NCBI GenBank assembly: GCA_021811275.1
Contig: JAJZPI010000011.1
Location: 1 to 41,985, forward strand
Source: Deltaproteobacteria bacterium
GTDB taxonomy: Bacteria > Desulfobacterota > Desulfarculia > Desulfarculales > Desulfarculaceae
Length of the DNA: 41,985 bases
Direction: 5' to 3'
Shown here: positions 9,286-18,452 of the stretch, one piece after another
Layout of the letters: every line of letters starts with the position of its first letter
Position numbering within the stretch: position 1 is the stretch's first letter
The notes under the pieces: generated by a model
The model's database searches: none
Told to the model about the DNA's origin: nothing
Seen by the model: the letters and a program-made list of their open reading frames with translations, nothing else
Translations under genes and position numbers: made by a program

Positions 9286-11550
9286 ATGTCGGAGCAGAAT
9301 GAGCTTATCGGGGCCCTGCTGGACGAGCTGGCCGCCCAGGTCATGGTCCTGGAGCCCGGCGACCTCATGACCTATGGCGAGGTGCTCTCCCGGCTGGAGC
9401 AACTGGCTATAGTCTGCGAGGGCGTCGGCGACCCCCAGCTGACCCGCCTTGCCATGGCCTTGAAGGCGCAGATGGAGGGCATGATCCTGGGCGAATCGCC
9501 GGATCAGGCCAAGGGCGCCCAGGACCTCACCACCGGCGTGGCCCTGGCCCAGACCCTCATGCGCGGCGAATCCAGCCCGGCCGAGGTCCATGCCTTTATC
9601 GGCGGCCTGGGTCTTGGCGCCAAAGAGCCCCCGCCGGTGGGGGATGAGGCCCTCGCGCCGGCGCCGGCCGAGGAGGCTGCGTCCGCGCCGGTTCCGGCCG
9701 AGGAGGCCCCGGCCGAGGAAGCCCCCGCGGCCTTCATGGAAACCAGCGACGAGGACGACGAGCTGCTCAACGGCTTCGTGGTGGAGGCCCTGGAGCATTT
9801 GCAATCCATCGAGGTCAACGTGCTGATCCTGGAGGACACCCCCGAGGAGCAGGAGGCGTTGAACGCCGTCTTCCGGCCCTTCCACACCATCAAGGGCGTC
9901 AGCGGCTTCCTTAACCTGTTGGACATCAACCATTTGGCCCACGCCTTGGAAAACCTGCTGGACCAGGCCCGGGGAGGTCATCTGGTCCTGGACAGCGAAG
10001 CGATCGACGTCATCCTGGCCGGGGTGGACCAGCTGCGTCAGATGATCAGCGAGGCCCAGGAGGCCAACCAGGCCAAGCGTCTCCGGCGCAAATTCGACAC
10101 CAGCGGGTTGGAGAAGCGGGTGGAGGGGGTAATCAGCGGAGTCGCCGCGCCCGAGCAGCCCGCCCCGGCCGCGGCCTCGGCGCCCAAGCTGGGCGAGGTT
10201 CTGGTGGGGCGCGGGGTGGTGGACCAGGCCGACGTGGAGGAGGCCCTGGCCGTCCAGGCCCAAAGGCCGGACCGGCCCATCGGGGAGCTTTTGGTGCAAA
10301 AGGGCGCGGCCGAGCCCTCGGACGTGGCCGAGGGCCTCAGGACCCAGAAGGCCCTCTCCCAGCCCGCCCGCCAGATCCAGGCCCAGGAAGTCAAGATCGA
10401 CACCAACAAGCTGGACAACCTCCTGGACATGGTGGGCGAGCTGGTCATCGCCCAATCCATGGTCGCGGCCAACCCCAAGGTGTCCTCCATCGCCGACCGC
10501 AAGCTCTCCGCCGACCTGGCGCAGCTTTCGCGCATAACCAGCGACCTGCAGAAGACCACCATGGCCATGCGCATGGTGCCGATCAAGCAGACCTTCCAGA
10601 AGATGGTCCGGGTGGTGCGCGACACCGCCAAGAAACAGGGCAAGCAGGTGCGTCTGGAACTGGTGGGCGAGACCACCGAGATCGACCGCAACATGGTCGA
10701 GAAATTCTACGACCCCCTGGTGCACATGGTGCGCAACTCGGTGGACCACGGCATCGAGCCCACCGCCGACCGCGTCAAGGCCGGCAAGCCCGAGGAGGGC
10801 ACGGTGGTGCTTTCGGCCTATCACAAGGGCGGGGCGGTCTGCATCGAGATCAAGGATGACGGCAAAGGGCTGGACAAGGAGCGCATCATCGCCAAGGCCC
10901 TGCAAAAGGGGCTCATCGACGACCCGGAGGCATTCAGCGACGAGGAGATCTACCACCTGATCATGAAGGCCGGCTTCTCCACCGCGGAGGTCATCACCGA
11001 CATCAGCGGCCGCGGCGTGGGCATGGACGTGGTGCAGAAGACCATCGACGAGCTCAGGGGCAAGATCGAGATCAAGTCTGAGCTGGGCCGCGGCAGCACC
11101 TTCACCATCGCCCTGCCCTTGACCCTGGCCATCATCGACGGCATGGTGGTGGAGGTGGGGGTGGAGCGCTTCATCCTGCCCACCATAAGCGTGGCCGAAT
11201 CTTTAAGGCCCCACCGCCAGGAATACAACACCGTGCAGGGCAAGGGCGAGATGATCATGATCCGGGGCAACCTGGTGCCCCTGGTGCGCCTGCACTCCAT
11301 CGTGGGCGTGGAGCCGGAGGTTCACGACCCCTGGGAATCTCTGGTGGTGGTGGTCGAACACCACGGCCAGCGCCGCTGCCTTCTGGTCGACCGCCTGGTG
11401 GGCCGCCAGGAGGTGGTCATCAAATCCCTGGGCGAGAGCCTCAAGGACGTCAAGGTGGTGGCCGGCGGGGCCATCATGGGCGACGGCAAGGTGGGGCTCA
11501 TCCTGGACGTGGAGCACGTCTTCAAGCATCACGAATCGCGCCGGGCTTAA
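9286..11550 (+). CDS. cheA: Chemotaxis histidine kinase CheA (system 1), with extra N-terminal and linker domains
   Basis: CheA autophosphorylates on its HPt histidine under receptor control and passes phosphate to CheY and CheB. The protein has 754 residues. Residues 1-110 form a helical domain of unknown role, followed by an Ala/Pro/Glu linker. The HPt domain has H200 in FHTIKG. Residues about 301-360 hold two repeats of a LGE-LV--G-type unit resembling the small domain found at the N-terminus of type II secretion/pilus ATPases. The dimerisation helix starts at about 368. The HATPase contains HMVRNSVDHG at 480 and GRGVGMDVV near 575, and a CheW-like domain follows. I chose the ATG at 9286 because GGAGG lies 8 nt upstream; a longer frame exists from 9196. 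It is the first gene of a chemotaxis operon, divergent from mraZ. Confidence 0.96.
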   Translation: MSEQNELIGALLDELAAQVMVLEPGDLMTYGEVLSRLEQLAIVCEGVGDPQLTRLAMALKAQMEGMILGESPDQAKGAQDLTTGVALAQTLMRGESSPAEVHAFIGGLGLGAKEPPPVGDEALAPAPAEEAASAPVPAEEAPAEEAPAAFMETSDEDDELLNGFVVEALEHLQSIEVNVLILEDTPEEQEALNAVFRPFHTIKGVSGFLNLLDINHLAHALENLLDQARGGHLVLDSEAIDVILAGVDQLRQMISEAQEANQAKRLRRKFDTSGLEKRVEGVISGVAAPEQPAPAAASAPKLGEVLVGRGVVDQADVEEALAVQAQRPDRPIGELLVQKGAAEPSDVAEGLRTQKALSQPARQIQAQEVKIDTNKLDNLLDMVGELVIAQSMVAANPKVSSIADRKLSADLAQLSRITSDLQKTTMAMRMVPIKQTFQKMVRVVRDTAKKQGKQVRLELVGETTEIDRNMVEKFYDPLVHMVRNSVDHGIEPTADRVKAGKPEEGTVVLSAYHKGGAVCIEIKDDGKGLDKERIIAKALQKGLIDDPEAFSDEEIYHLIMKAGFSTAEVITDISGRGVGMDVVQKTIDELRGKIEIKSELGRGSTFTIALPLTLAIIDGMVVEVGVERFILPTISVAESLRPHRQEYNTVQGKGEMIMIRGNLVPLVRLHSIVGVEPEVHDPWESLVVVVEHHGQRRCLLVDRLVGRQEVVIKSLGESLKDVKVVAGGAIMGDGKVGLILDVEHVFKHHESRRA

Positions 11551-11588
11551 GAGGCGGGCGCGCGGAGCGGCCTGGAAAGAGGCGAGGC

Positions 11589-12098
11589 ATGTCCGAGTTG
11601 GAATTCGCTACCGAGTCTCGCAAGGAGCTTAACGGCCTCCTGCTGTCCGGCAAGTACCTCACCTTCGAACTCGACGGCGAGGAGTACGGCCTGGAGATAC
11701 TCAAGGTCCGCGAGATCATGGGGGTGATGGACATCACCCACGTCCCCCAGACCCTGCCCTTCGTGCTGGGGGTGATCAACCTCCGGGGCAAGGTGATCCC
11801 GGTCCTGGACTTGAGGCTGAAGTTCGGGCTGGAGTACCGCCAACCCGACGAGCGCACCTGCACCATCGTGGTGGAGGTGGTCAGCCCCACCACCGGGGCC
11901 CGCCTGCTCATGGGCATCGTGGTCGATCAGGTGCGCGAGGTGGTGGGCGTGCGCGCCGAGGACATAGACCACACCCCCAGTTTCGGGTTCAACCTCGACA
12001 CCGATTACATCCTGGGCATGGCCAAGATTGACGGCAAGGTCAAGATACTGCTCGACATTGACCGCATCTTCGGAGAAGGGCACCTGGTGGCGGCTTGA
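11589..12098 (+). CDS. cheW: Chemotaxis coupling protein CheW (system 1)
   Basis: CheW bridges receptors and CheA in the chemoreceptor array. The 169-residue single CheW domain begins at about residue 15 (LTFELDGEEYGLEILKVREI) and contains the characteristic VLGVINLRGKVIPVLDLR segment. It lies 38 nt after cheA and is preceded by GGAAAGAGGCG, a plausible ribosome binding site. It is slightly longer than minimal CheW because of an N-terminal extension (MSELEFATESRKELNG). Confidence 0.96.
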   Translation: MSELEFATESRKELNGLLLSGKYLTFELDGEEYGLEILKVREIMGVMDITHVPQTLPFVLGVINLRGKVIPVLDLRLKFGLEYRQPDERTCTIVVEVVSPTTGARLLMGIVVDQVREVVGVRAEDIDHTPSFGFNLDTDYILGMAKIDGKVKILLDIDRIFGEGHLVAA

Positions 12099-12169
12099 AG
12101 CAGGATCGTCCACGGTCGGCGCGCGGCTCCGGGCTGGGGGGTGGCGACGGCGCGGCATTCGTTCCACCA

Positions 12170-13009
12170 ATGGTGGACACCTGCGGCATACAGGTCACCG
12201 AGGCCCAGTATCAGAAGCTGGCGCAGCTCGTATATCGCCTGGCCGGCATCCATCTGGGCGAGAGCAAGAAGGAACTCTTGCGCGCGCGTCTGGCCAAGCG
12301 GCTGCGCCACCTGGGCTGCCGCGACGTCAAGGACTACATCCTGCGCCTGGAGAGCGACTCCTCGGGGCAGGAGTTGGTTTCCTTCCTTGACGTGATCACC
12401 ACCAACAAGACCGACTTCTTCCGGGAGCCGCAGCACTTCGAGTTCCTGGCGCGGGAGATACTGCCCAAGCTGGACAAGCTTTGCGGGCCGGGCACGCCCC
12501 TGCGCATCTGGTCGGCGGCCTGCTCCACCGGGGAGGAGCCCTACACCCTGGCCATGGTGCTCAAGGAGAACGGCTCCTTATGGGAACGGCGAGGGGTGTT
12601 TCTGCTGGCCAGCGACCTCTCCACCAAGGTCCTGGAGCAGGCCAAGCGCGGGGTCTACGCCAACGAGCGCGTGGCGGACCTGCCCCGGCAGATACTAACC
12701 CGCTATTTCCAGCGCGGGACCAACGCCTGGGAGGGCCATGTGCGCATCCGTCCCGACCTGCGCCAGATGGCCCAATTTAAGCGCATCAACCTGATGGACG
12801 ACTTCGAATCCGAAAAGTCCTTCCACCTCATCTTCTGCCGGAACGTGATGATCTATTTCGACAAGCCCACCCAGGAAAGGCTGGTGGAGAAGTTCTTCCA
12901 TTGTCTGGTGCCCGGCGGCTATCTCTTCGTGGGCCACTCCGAGAGCCTGACAGGCATCCGCCACCGCCTGGGCTTCGTGCGCCCGGCGGTCTACCGCAGG
13001 GAAACCTGA
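12170..13009 (+). CDS. cheR: Chemoreceptor methyltransferase CheR (system 1)
   Basis: CheR methylates receptor glutamates with S-adenosylmethionine for adaptation. From the ATG at 12170 the product is 279 residues, the usual length. The N-terminal helical domain is typical (YQKLAQLVYRLAGIHLGESKKELL), with the SAM-binding core WSAACSTGEEPYTLAMVL and the CRNVMIYFDKPTQERL block. The start is uncertain. The ATG lacks a good ribosome binding site, and a TTG at 12095 in the same frame overlaps the cheW stop (TTGA) and would add 25 non-conserved residues. I preferred the ATG on family length. Confidence 0.93.
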   Translation: MVDTCGIQVTEAQYQKLAQLVYRLAGIHLGESKKELLRARLAKRLRHLGCRDVKDYILRLESDSSGQELVSFLDVITTNKTDFFREPQHFEFLAREILPKLDKLCGPGTPLRIWSAACSTGEEPYTLAMVLKENGSLWERRGVFLLASDLSTKVLEQAKRGVYANERVADLPRQILTRYFQRGTNAWEGHVRIRPDLRQMAQFKRINLMDDFESEKSFHLIFCRNVMIYFDKPTQERLVEKFFHCLVPGGYLFVGHSESLTGIRHRLGFVRPAVYRRET

Positions 13010-13011
13010 GG

Positions 13012-13497
13012 GTGGACAAGCGGGTGACGGTGGGGGTGGGCGACCTGGCCCTCAGCGACCGCAAGGGCGCCGAGCTGGTCACCTATTCCCTGGGCTCCTG
13101 CCTGGGCGTGATGATCCACGACCCGGTGGCGGCGGTGGGCGGCCTGCTGCACTTCATGTTGCCGGAGTCCACCCTGAACCCCGAACGGGCGCGCCGGCAG
13201 CCCGGGCTTTTCGCCGACACCGGCCTGCCCCTGCTCTTTCGGGGGGCCTATTCCCTGGGGGCCAGGAAGAGCCGGCTCAGAGTGGTGGTGGTGGGCGGCA
13301 GCCAGGTCATCGACGAGAGCGGGCGCTTCAACGTCGGCGCCCGCAACTACGCCGCCTTGCGCAAGATATTTTGGCGCAACAACGTGCTCATCGACGCCGA
13401 GGACGTGGGAGGCAGGGTCAACCGCACCGCCGGGCTGATGGTGGGCAGCGGCCATATCTGGGTTCGGGTCAACAGCGACGAAGTAAAGAAATTGTGA
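13012..13497 (+). CDS. cheD: Chemoreceptor glutamine deamidase CheD
   Basis: CheD deamidates receptor glutamines and in some bacteria binds the CheC phosphatase. The 161 residues carry the catalytic Cys in YSLGSCLGVMIHD and the His in GLLHFMLP, both diagnostic. The C-terminal half (FNVGARNYAALRKIF...GGRVNRT) is also typical. The GTG at 13012, 2 nt after the cheR stop with AGGGA 9 nt upstream, is the likely start; a GTG at 13024 is an alternative. No CheC gene is present in the window, so CheD probably acts as a deamidase or pairs with a distant partner. Confidence 0.94.
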   Translation: MDKRVTVGVGDLALSDRKGAELVTYSLGSCLGVMIHDPVAAVGGLLHFMLPESTLNPERARRQPGLFADTGLPLLFRGAYSLGARKSRLRVVVVGGSQVIDESGRFNVGARNYAALRKIFWRNNVLIDAEDVGGRVNRTAGLMVGSGHIWVRVNSDEVKKL

Positions 13498-13506
13498 GGA
13501 TGGGCC

Positions 13507-15049
<1,543 letters not shown>

Positions 15050-15050
15050 T

Positions 15051-15093
15051 ACCAATTAGCCTTCAAACGAGCAGTTTGAGCGCTAATTGGCAT
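15051..15093. repeat. 43-bp palindromic element, copy A
   Basis: A 9-bp outer stem (CCAATTAGC at 15052-15060, GCTAATTGG at 15082-15090) and a 6-bp inner stem (TCAAAC / GTTTGA) enclose a 5-nt loop. A second copy of the same length lies at 34662-34704 (33 of 43 positions identical). Base 7 and base 35 of the unit change from T-A here to C-G in the other copy, which preserves pairing. There is no T-run, so it is not a classic intrinsic terminator. It may end or stabilise the che transcript, or be a REP-like element. Confidence 0.85.
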
Positions 15094-15109
15094 GCGGGCC
15101 ATGGATCCG

Positions 15110-15274
15110 CCCCAGCCAACAAGTTGGCTGGGGACCCCAGGGGATGGCCCGCCGGGCGCGCGAGCGCTCGCGAGGCAGGGCAAAACCGGGGGTCCCCACA
15201 AAGCTTGCCTGGCGGGGCCGAACCACGCTTTTGCCCTGCCGATCGACGACCATAGCCATGGATGGCTTTGGTCG
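15110..15274. repeat. Array of inverted repeats in a gene-free stretch
   Basis: The interval 15050-15353 has no credible gene. After palindrome A it contains three further inverted repeats. The first is CCCCAGCCAAC / GTTGGCTGGGG (15110-15120 and 15123-15133, perfect). The second is GGCAGGGCAAAA / TTTTGCCCTGCC (15174-15185 and 15229-15240, perfect). The third is CGACCATAGCCAT / ATGGCTTTGGTCG (15247-15259 and 15262-15274, one mismatch). Their function is unknown. Possibilities are a structured RNA, mRNA 3' end processing, or remnants of mobile repeats. Confidence 0.75.
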
Positions 15275-15353
15275 CATATTTTGGTATGAGGGCCCGGCGC
15301 CCCGCTTTCGACGGCCCTTTCCCAACCCAAGCCGGCGGTGGTAGCATTGGACC

Positions 15354-15869
15354 ATGGAAACCGAATTGGACCTCATCACCGGCCAGCCCCTGCCCGACCG
15401 CGAGGACGAGCCCATCCGCCAGGCGGCCGAGCGCCTGCTGCTGGAGTTGGGCTACGCCGCCCAAGACATCCGGGTGGAAGCCACCCGCCAGGTGCAGGGC
15501 CCTGAGGGTTGCCTGGAGGTGCGCGCCGACCTCCTGGTCAGCAGCGGGGGCCGGCCGGCCCTCCTGCTGCGCTGCGTGCGCGGCTCCCTGGTCAGCCGCG
15601 AGCGCGAATCCGTGGCCGCCGCCCGTCTGATCAGCGACCCCTGGACGCCCCTGGCCCTGGTCTACAACGGCGGCGACGCCGAGCTGATCGACGTGGCCAG
15701 CGCCAAGGTGAGCGCCACGGGGACCACGGCCCTGCCCGGACCGGCGGCGCTGGCCGAGAGGCTGACGGCCTTGCCTCCCCACAGCCCCGACCCGGGCGAA
15801 ATCGCCAAGGCCGCCCGGGTCTACGCGGCCTTCTCCTTCATCCAATGCCCCAGCCATTGCTCGGCGTGA
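15354..15869 (+). CDS. Small protein resembling the HsdR N-terminal domain; function unknown
   Basis: The 171 residues resemble the N-terminal nuclease-fold domain of type I restriction R subunits, found as a stand-alone protein in related bacteria. The matching pattern is ADLLVSSGGRPALLLRCVRGSLVSRERESVAAARLI (shown here only as a short description of its key region, about residues 59-93) followed by PLALVYNGGDAELIDV. The Asp of RADLL is present, but the usual E-x-K catalytic pair is replaced (LLLRCVRG), so nuclease activity is doubtful. There is no methylase or specificity subunit nearby. Its stop overlaps the GTG of the ABC ATPase gene by 4 nt, which suggests co-translation with the lipid-transport genes. 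Confidence 0.75.
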   Translation: METELDLITGQPLPDREDEPIRQAAERLLLELGYAAQDIRVEATRQVQGPEGCLEVRADLLVSSGGRPALLLRCVRGSLVSRERESVAAARLISDPWTPLALVYNGGDAELIDVASAKVSATGTTALPGPAALAERLTALPPHSPDPGEIAKAARVYAAFSFIQCPSHCSA

Positions 15870-16624
15870 ACGCGGGCCAGCCCATCATCGAGGTACGGGG
15901 CCTGACCGCCTCCTACGGCGGCCAGACCATTCTGGAGGACGTCTCCTTCGAGGTGCCCCCGGGCGAGGTCCTGGTGGTGGTGGGCGGCAGCGGCTGCGGC
16001 AAGTCCACCCTGCTCAAGCACATGATCGGCCTGCACGAACCCAGCGCGGGCCGGGTGGTGATCGACGGGGTGGAGGTGACCGAGGCCCGGGGCGAGGAGC
16101 TGACCCGCCTGCACAGCGGCATCGGGGTGCTCTTCCAGTCCGGAGCGCTGTTCGGCTCGCTCACCCTGCTGGAGAACGTGGCCCTGCCGCTGACCGACTT
16201 CACAGAACTGCCCCACGCGGCCGCCCTGGAGGTGGCCCGGGCCAAGCTGGTCATGATGGGTCTGGCCGGCTATGAGAACCATCTGCCCAGCGAGATCAGC
16301 GGCGGCATGAAAAAACGCGCGGGCCTGGCCCGGGCCATGGCCTTGGACCCCAAGGTGCTCTTCTTCGACGAGCCCTCGGCCGGCCTGGACCCCGTGACCT
16401 CCGCCGAGCTGGATCAGCTGATCCTGCGTATCAACGCCGGACTGGGCACCACCATGGTCATCGTAACCCACGAGCTGGCCTCCATCTACGCCATAGCCGA
16501 CCGGGTGCTGATGCTGGACAAGAGCGCCAAGGGGGTCATCGCCCAGGGCGACCCGCGCCTCCTGCGCGACACCTCCGACGACCCCCGGGTCAGGAGCTTC
16601 TTCCTGCGCCAGCCCAGAAGCTAG
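15866..16624 (+). CDS. mlaF: MlaF-type ABC transporter ATPase (phospholipid/MCE transport)
   Basis: This ATPase would energise an MCE-type transporter moving phospholipids between the membranes. The 252 residues contain Walker A GGSGCGKST (about 40-48), the signature ISGGMKKRAGLARAM, Walker B VLFFDEPSAGLDP and the switch histidine in VTHE. The GMKKR signature is characteristic of the MlaF/Mkl group. The start is GTG at 15866, overlapping the upstream stop (GTGA); an ATG at 15845 is in frame and would add 7 residues. The expected partner permease (MlaE) gene is not adjacent or elsewhere in the window. Confidence 0.92.
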   Translation: MNAGQPIIEVRGLTASYGGQTILEDVSFEVPPGEVLVVVGGSGCGKSTLLKHMIGLHEPSAGRVVIDGVEVTEARGEELTRLHSGIGVLFQSGALFGSLTLLENVALPLTDFTELPHAAALEVARAKLVMMGLAGYENHLPSEISGGMKKRAGLARAMALDPKVLFFDEPSAGLDPVTSAELDQLILRINAGLGTTMVIVTHELASIYAIADRVLMLDKSAKGVIAQGDPRLLRDTSDDPRVRSFFLRQPRS

Positions 16625-16722
16625 AGGAACGCATCGCCGGCGCCGGCCTTGCCACAGGCTCGGCGGTTTGGTGTAAGATAAAGGGCCGCGCCCGGTTGAG
16701 GGACGCGAGGCAAGGGGCGAGC

Positions 16723-17667
16723 ATGGCCAGGCAGGCCTCCAAATTCAAGGTCGGACTATTCGTCATCGCGGGCGTGCTCATCGGCCTGGGCGCGCTCACC
16801 TACCTGGGCGCGCGCCAATACCTGCAAGGCGCCAGCACCTACGTGACCTTCTTCAAGGAATCGGTGCAGGGCCTGCAGATGGACTCGGTGGTCAAATACC
16901 GCGGCGTGGAGGTGGGCCGGGTGCGGGCCATCAAGGTGGCCCCGGACAACACCCTGATCGAGGTGGTCATGGACATCCAGTTCCGGGGCCCCCTTTCCGA
17001 CGACATGGTGGCCCAGCTCAAGATGGTGGGCATCACCGGCATCGCCTACATCGAGCTGGACCGCAAGGCCCCCAATGAACAGGACCATTCCCCGCCCTTG
17101 AGCTTCCCCGCCGAGTATCCGGTCATCGCCTCCCGGCCCAGCGAGATCAGCCAGCTCTTCAGCCTTGTGGAAGACGTGGTTCGCCAGCTCAGGGGCGTCG
17201 ACTTCAAGGGCATAGCCGAGGAAGCCCAGGGGGCGCTTTCGGCGGGAAGACGGCTGCTCGCCGACCAGAAGCTACAGAACATCATGGCCAAGCTGGAGTC
17301 GGCGGCCGCCAACGTCGACAGCATGACCGCCCAGGCCGACCGGTTCATGAAAACCAACCAGCTGAACGAGATAGCGGCCCAGGCCAGGGCCGCCGCCTCC
17401 GAGGCCAAGACCCTGATGGAAGAGGCCAGGACCCAGGTGGCCGGACTCAGGCTGGCCGACACCGGACGCCAGGCGGGCGAACTGGTGGAGGAGGTGCGCG
17501 GCGACGTGGGCGGCCTTTCCGGCGAGCTCAAGCTCACCGCCCAGAGCCTGCGCCGGGCCTCGGAGACCCTGGACCGGCTGCTCACCCGCCTGGAGCGCAC
17601 GCCCTCCGACGCCCTTTTCAGTTCACCCCCCCCACGCCCTGCAACCCCGGCCGGAGGCGACCGATGA
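16723..17667 (+). CDS. mlaD: MCE-domain lipid-binding protein (MlaD type)
   Basis: MCE proteins form hexameric rings or tubes that carry lipids across the periplasm, anchored in the inner membrane. The 314 residues have one N-terminal transmembrane helix (about 10-32), an MCE domain at about 40-115 (VVKYRGVEVGRVRAIKV, MVGITGIAYIELD) and a long helical Ala/Gln/Glu-rich C-terminal region (about 150-300) that could form the coiled-coil stalk. The start is ATG at 16723 with AAGGGG about 7 nt upstream. It overlaps the following lipoprotein gene by 4 nt. The 98-nt gap after the ATPase gene shows no clear promoter. Confidence 0.93.
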   Translation: MARQASKFKVGLFVIAGVLIGLGALTYLGARQYLQGASTYVTFFKESVQGLQMDSVVKYRGVEVGRVRAIKVAPDNTLIEVVMDIQFRGPLSDDMVAQLKMVGITGIAYIELDRKAPNEQDHSPPLSFPAEYPVIASRPSEISQLFSLVEDVVRQLRGVDFKGIAEEAQGALSAGRRLLADQKLQNIMAKLESAAANVDSMTAQADRFMKTNQLNEIAAQARAAASEAKTLMEEARTQVAGLRLADTGRQAGELVEEVRGDVGGLSGELKLTAQSLRRASETLDRLLTRLERTPSDALFSSPPPRPATPAGGDR

Positions 17668-18320
17668 GACCAGCTGCTGCGCGTCCCGGCCCGATCGCCC
17701 GCCTGGCCCTGGCGGCTCTGCTCCTCACGGCCCTGGCCGGCTGCCTGGGCTCCCGTCCGGCCATCACCGTTGAGCAGTACTCCCTGGGCTACAAATCGCC
17801 GGCTTTCCCGGGTCTGGCCCCCCTGGCCGAGGGCATCAAGGTGGCCCGCTTCAGCACCACCCAGGAGATCGCCGGCACCGATATCGTATTACAATCCGGC
17901 CCCTATCAGCGCCAGGTCCTGGATTACCAGCGCTGGCGGGTCAGCCCGGCCGACCAAGTCACCGACTTTCTGGCTCGGGACCTACGCGCCAGCGGCCTGT
18001 TCAGCCTAGTGCTCACCTATCATGACGCCAGCTCGGTGCGCTTCAAGCTCGAAGGGGCGCTGGAGCGCTTCCATCAGGTGGACACGCCCCAAGGTCCGGC
18101 CGCGGTCATCAACCTCAACCTGACCCTCCTGGACATCCGCGAGCGCGAGCTGCCCCGGCGGCTCGTCTTCCAGCGGGAATACGCCATGGAGGTGCCCCTG
18201 AACCAAGGCGGCGCGGAGGCCCTGGCCCAGGGCCTCTCCCGGGCCATGGCCCAGGTGAGCGCCCGCGTCATCGCCGACCTCCGCGAGGCCGCGGACCAAC
18301 GCCTGCGCCAGGCGCCCTAG
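17664..18320 (+). CDS. ABC-type transport auxiliary lipoprotein (PqiC/DUF330-like)
   Basis: The 218-residue predicted lipoprotein has a hydrophobic N-terminus ending in the lipobox LAGC, with lipidated Cys at 27. The mature part (YSLGYKSPAFPG..., VARFSTTQEIAGTDIVLQ, LDYQRWRVSPADQVTDFLARDL) resembles the auxiliary lipoproteins that accompany MCE/Pqi transport systems, which are thought to link the MCE protein to the outer membrane. It overlaps the MCE gene by ATGA. It is the last gene of this set; the next gene starts 132 nt downstream. Confidence 0.85.
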   Translation: MRPAAARPGPIARLALAALLLTALAGCLGSRPAITVEQYSLGYKSPAFPGLAPLAEGIKVARFSTTQEIAGTDIVLQSGPYQRQVLDYQRWRVSPADQVTDFLARDLRASGLFSLVLTYHDASSVRFKLEGALERFHQVDTPQGPAAVINLNLTLLDIRERELPRRLVFQREYAMEVPLNQGGAEALAQGLSRAMAQVSARVIADLREAADQRLRQAP

Positions 18321-18452
18321 CCCCCACGCCGAATCGACAAGGCTTTTCGCGGCCGGCCGGCCTTCAAGGGCTTTTCTCCTTGCGCCGTCGGCATTTTTGC
18401 CCAAAAATCTGTGCTCGAGGGCTGCGGCCGGTTTCGCGGGAGGAATACGCCC

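Noticed and set aside
15354-15869. Restriction-modification system
   Set aside because: Only a degenerate HsdR-N-like domain is present, with no helicase, methylase or specificity gene.
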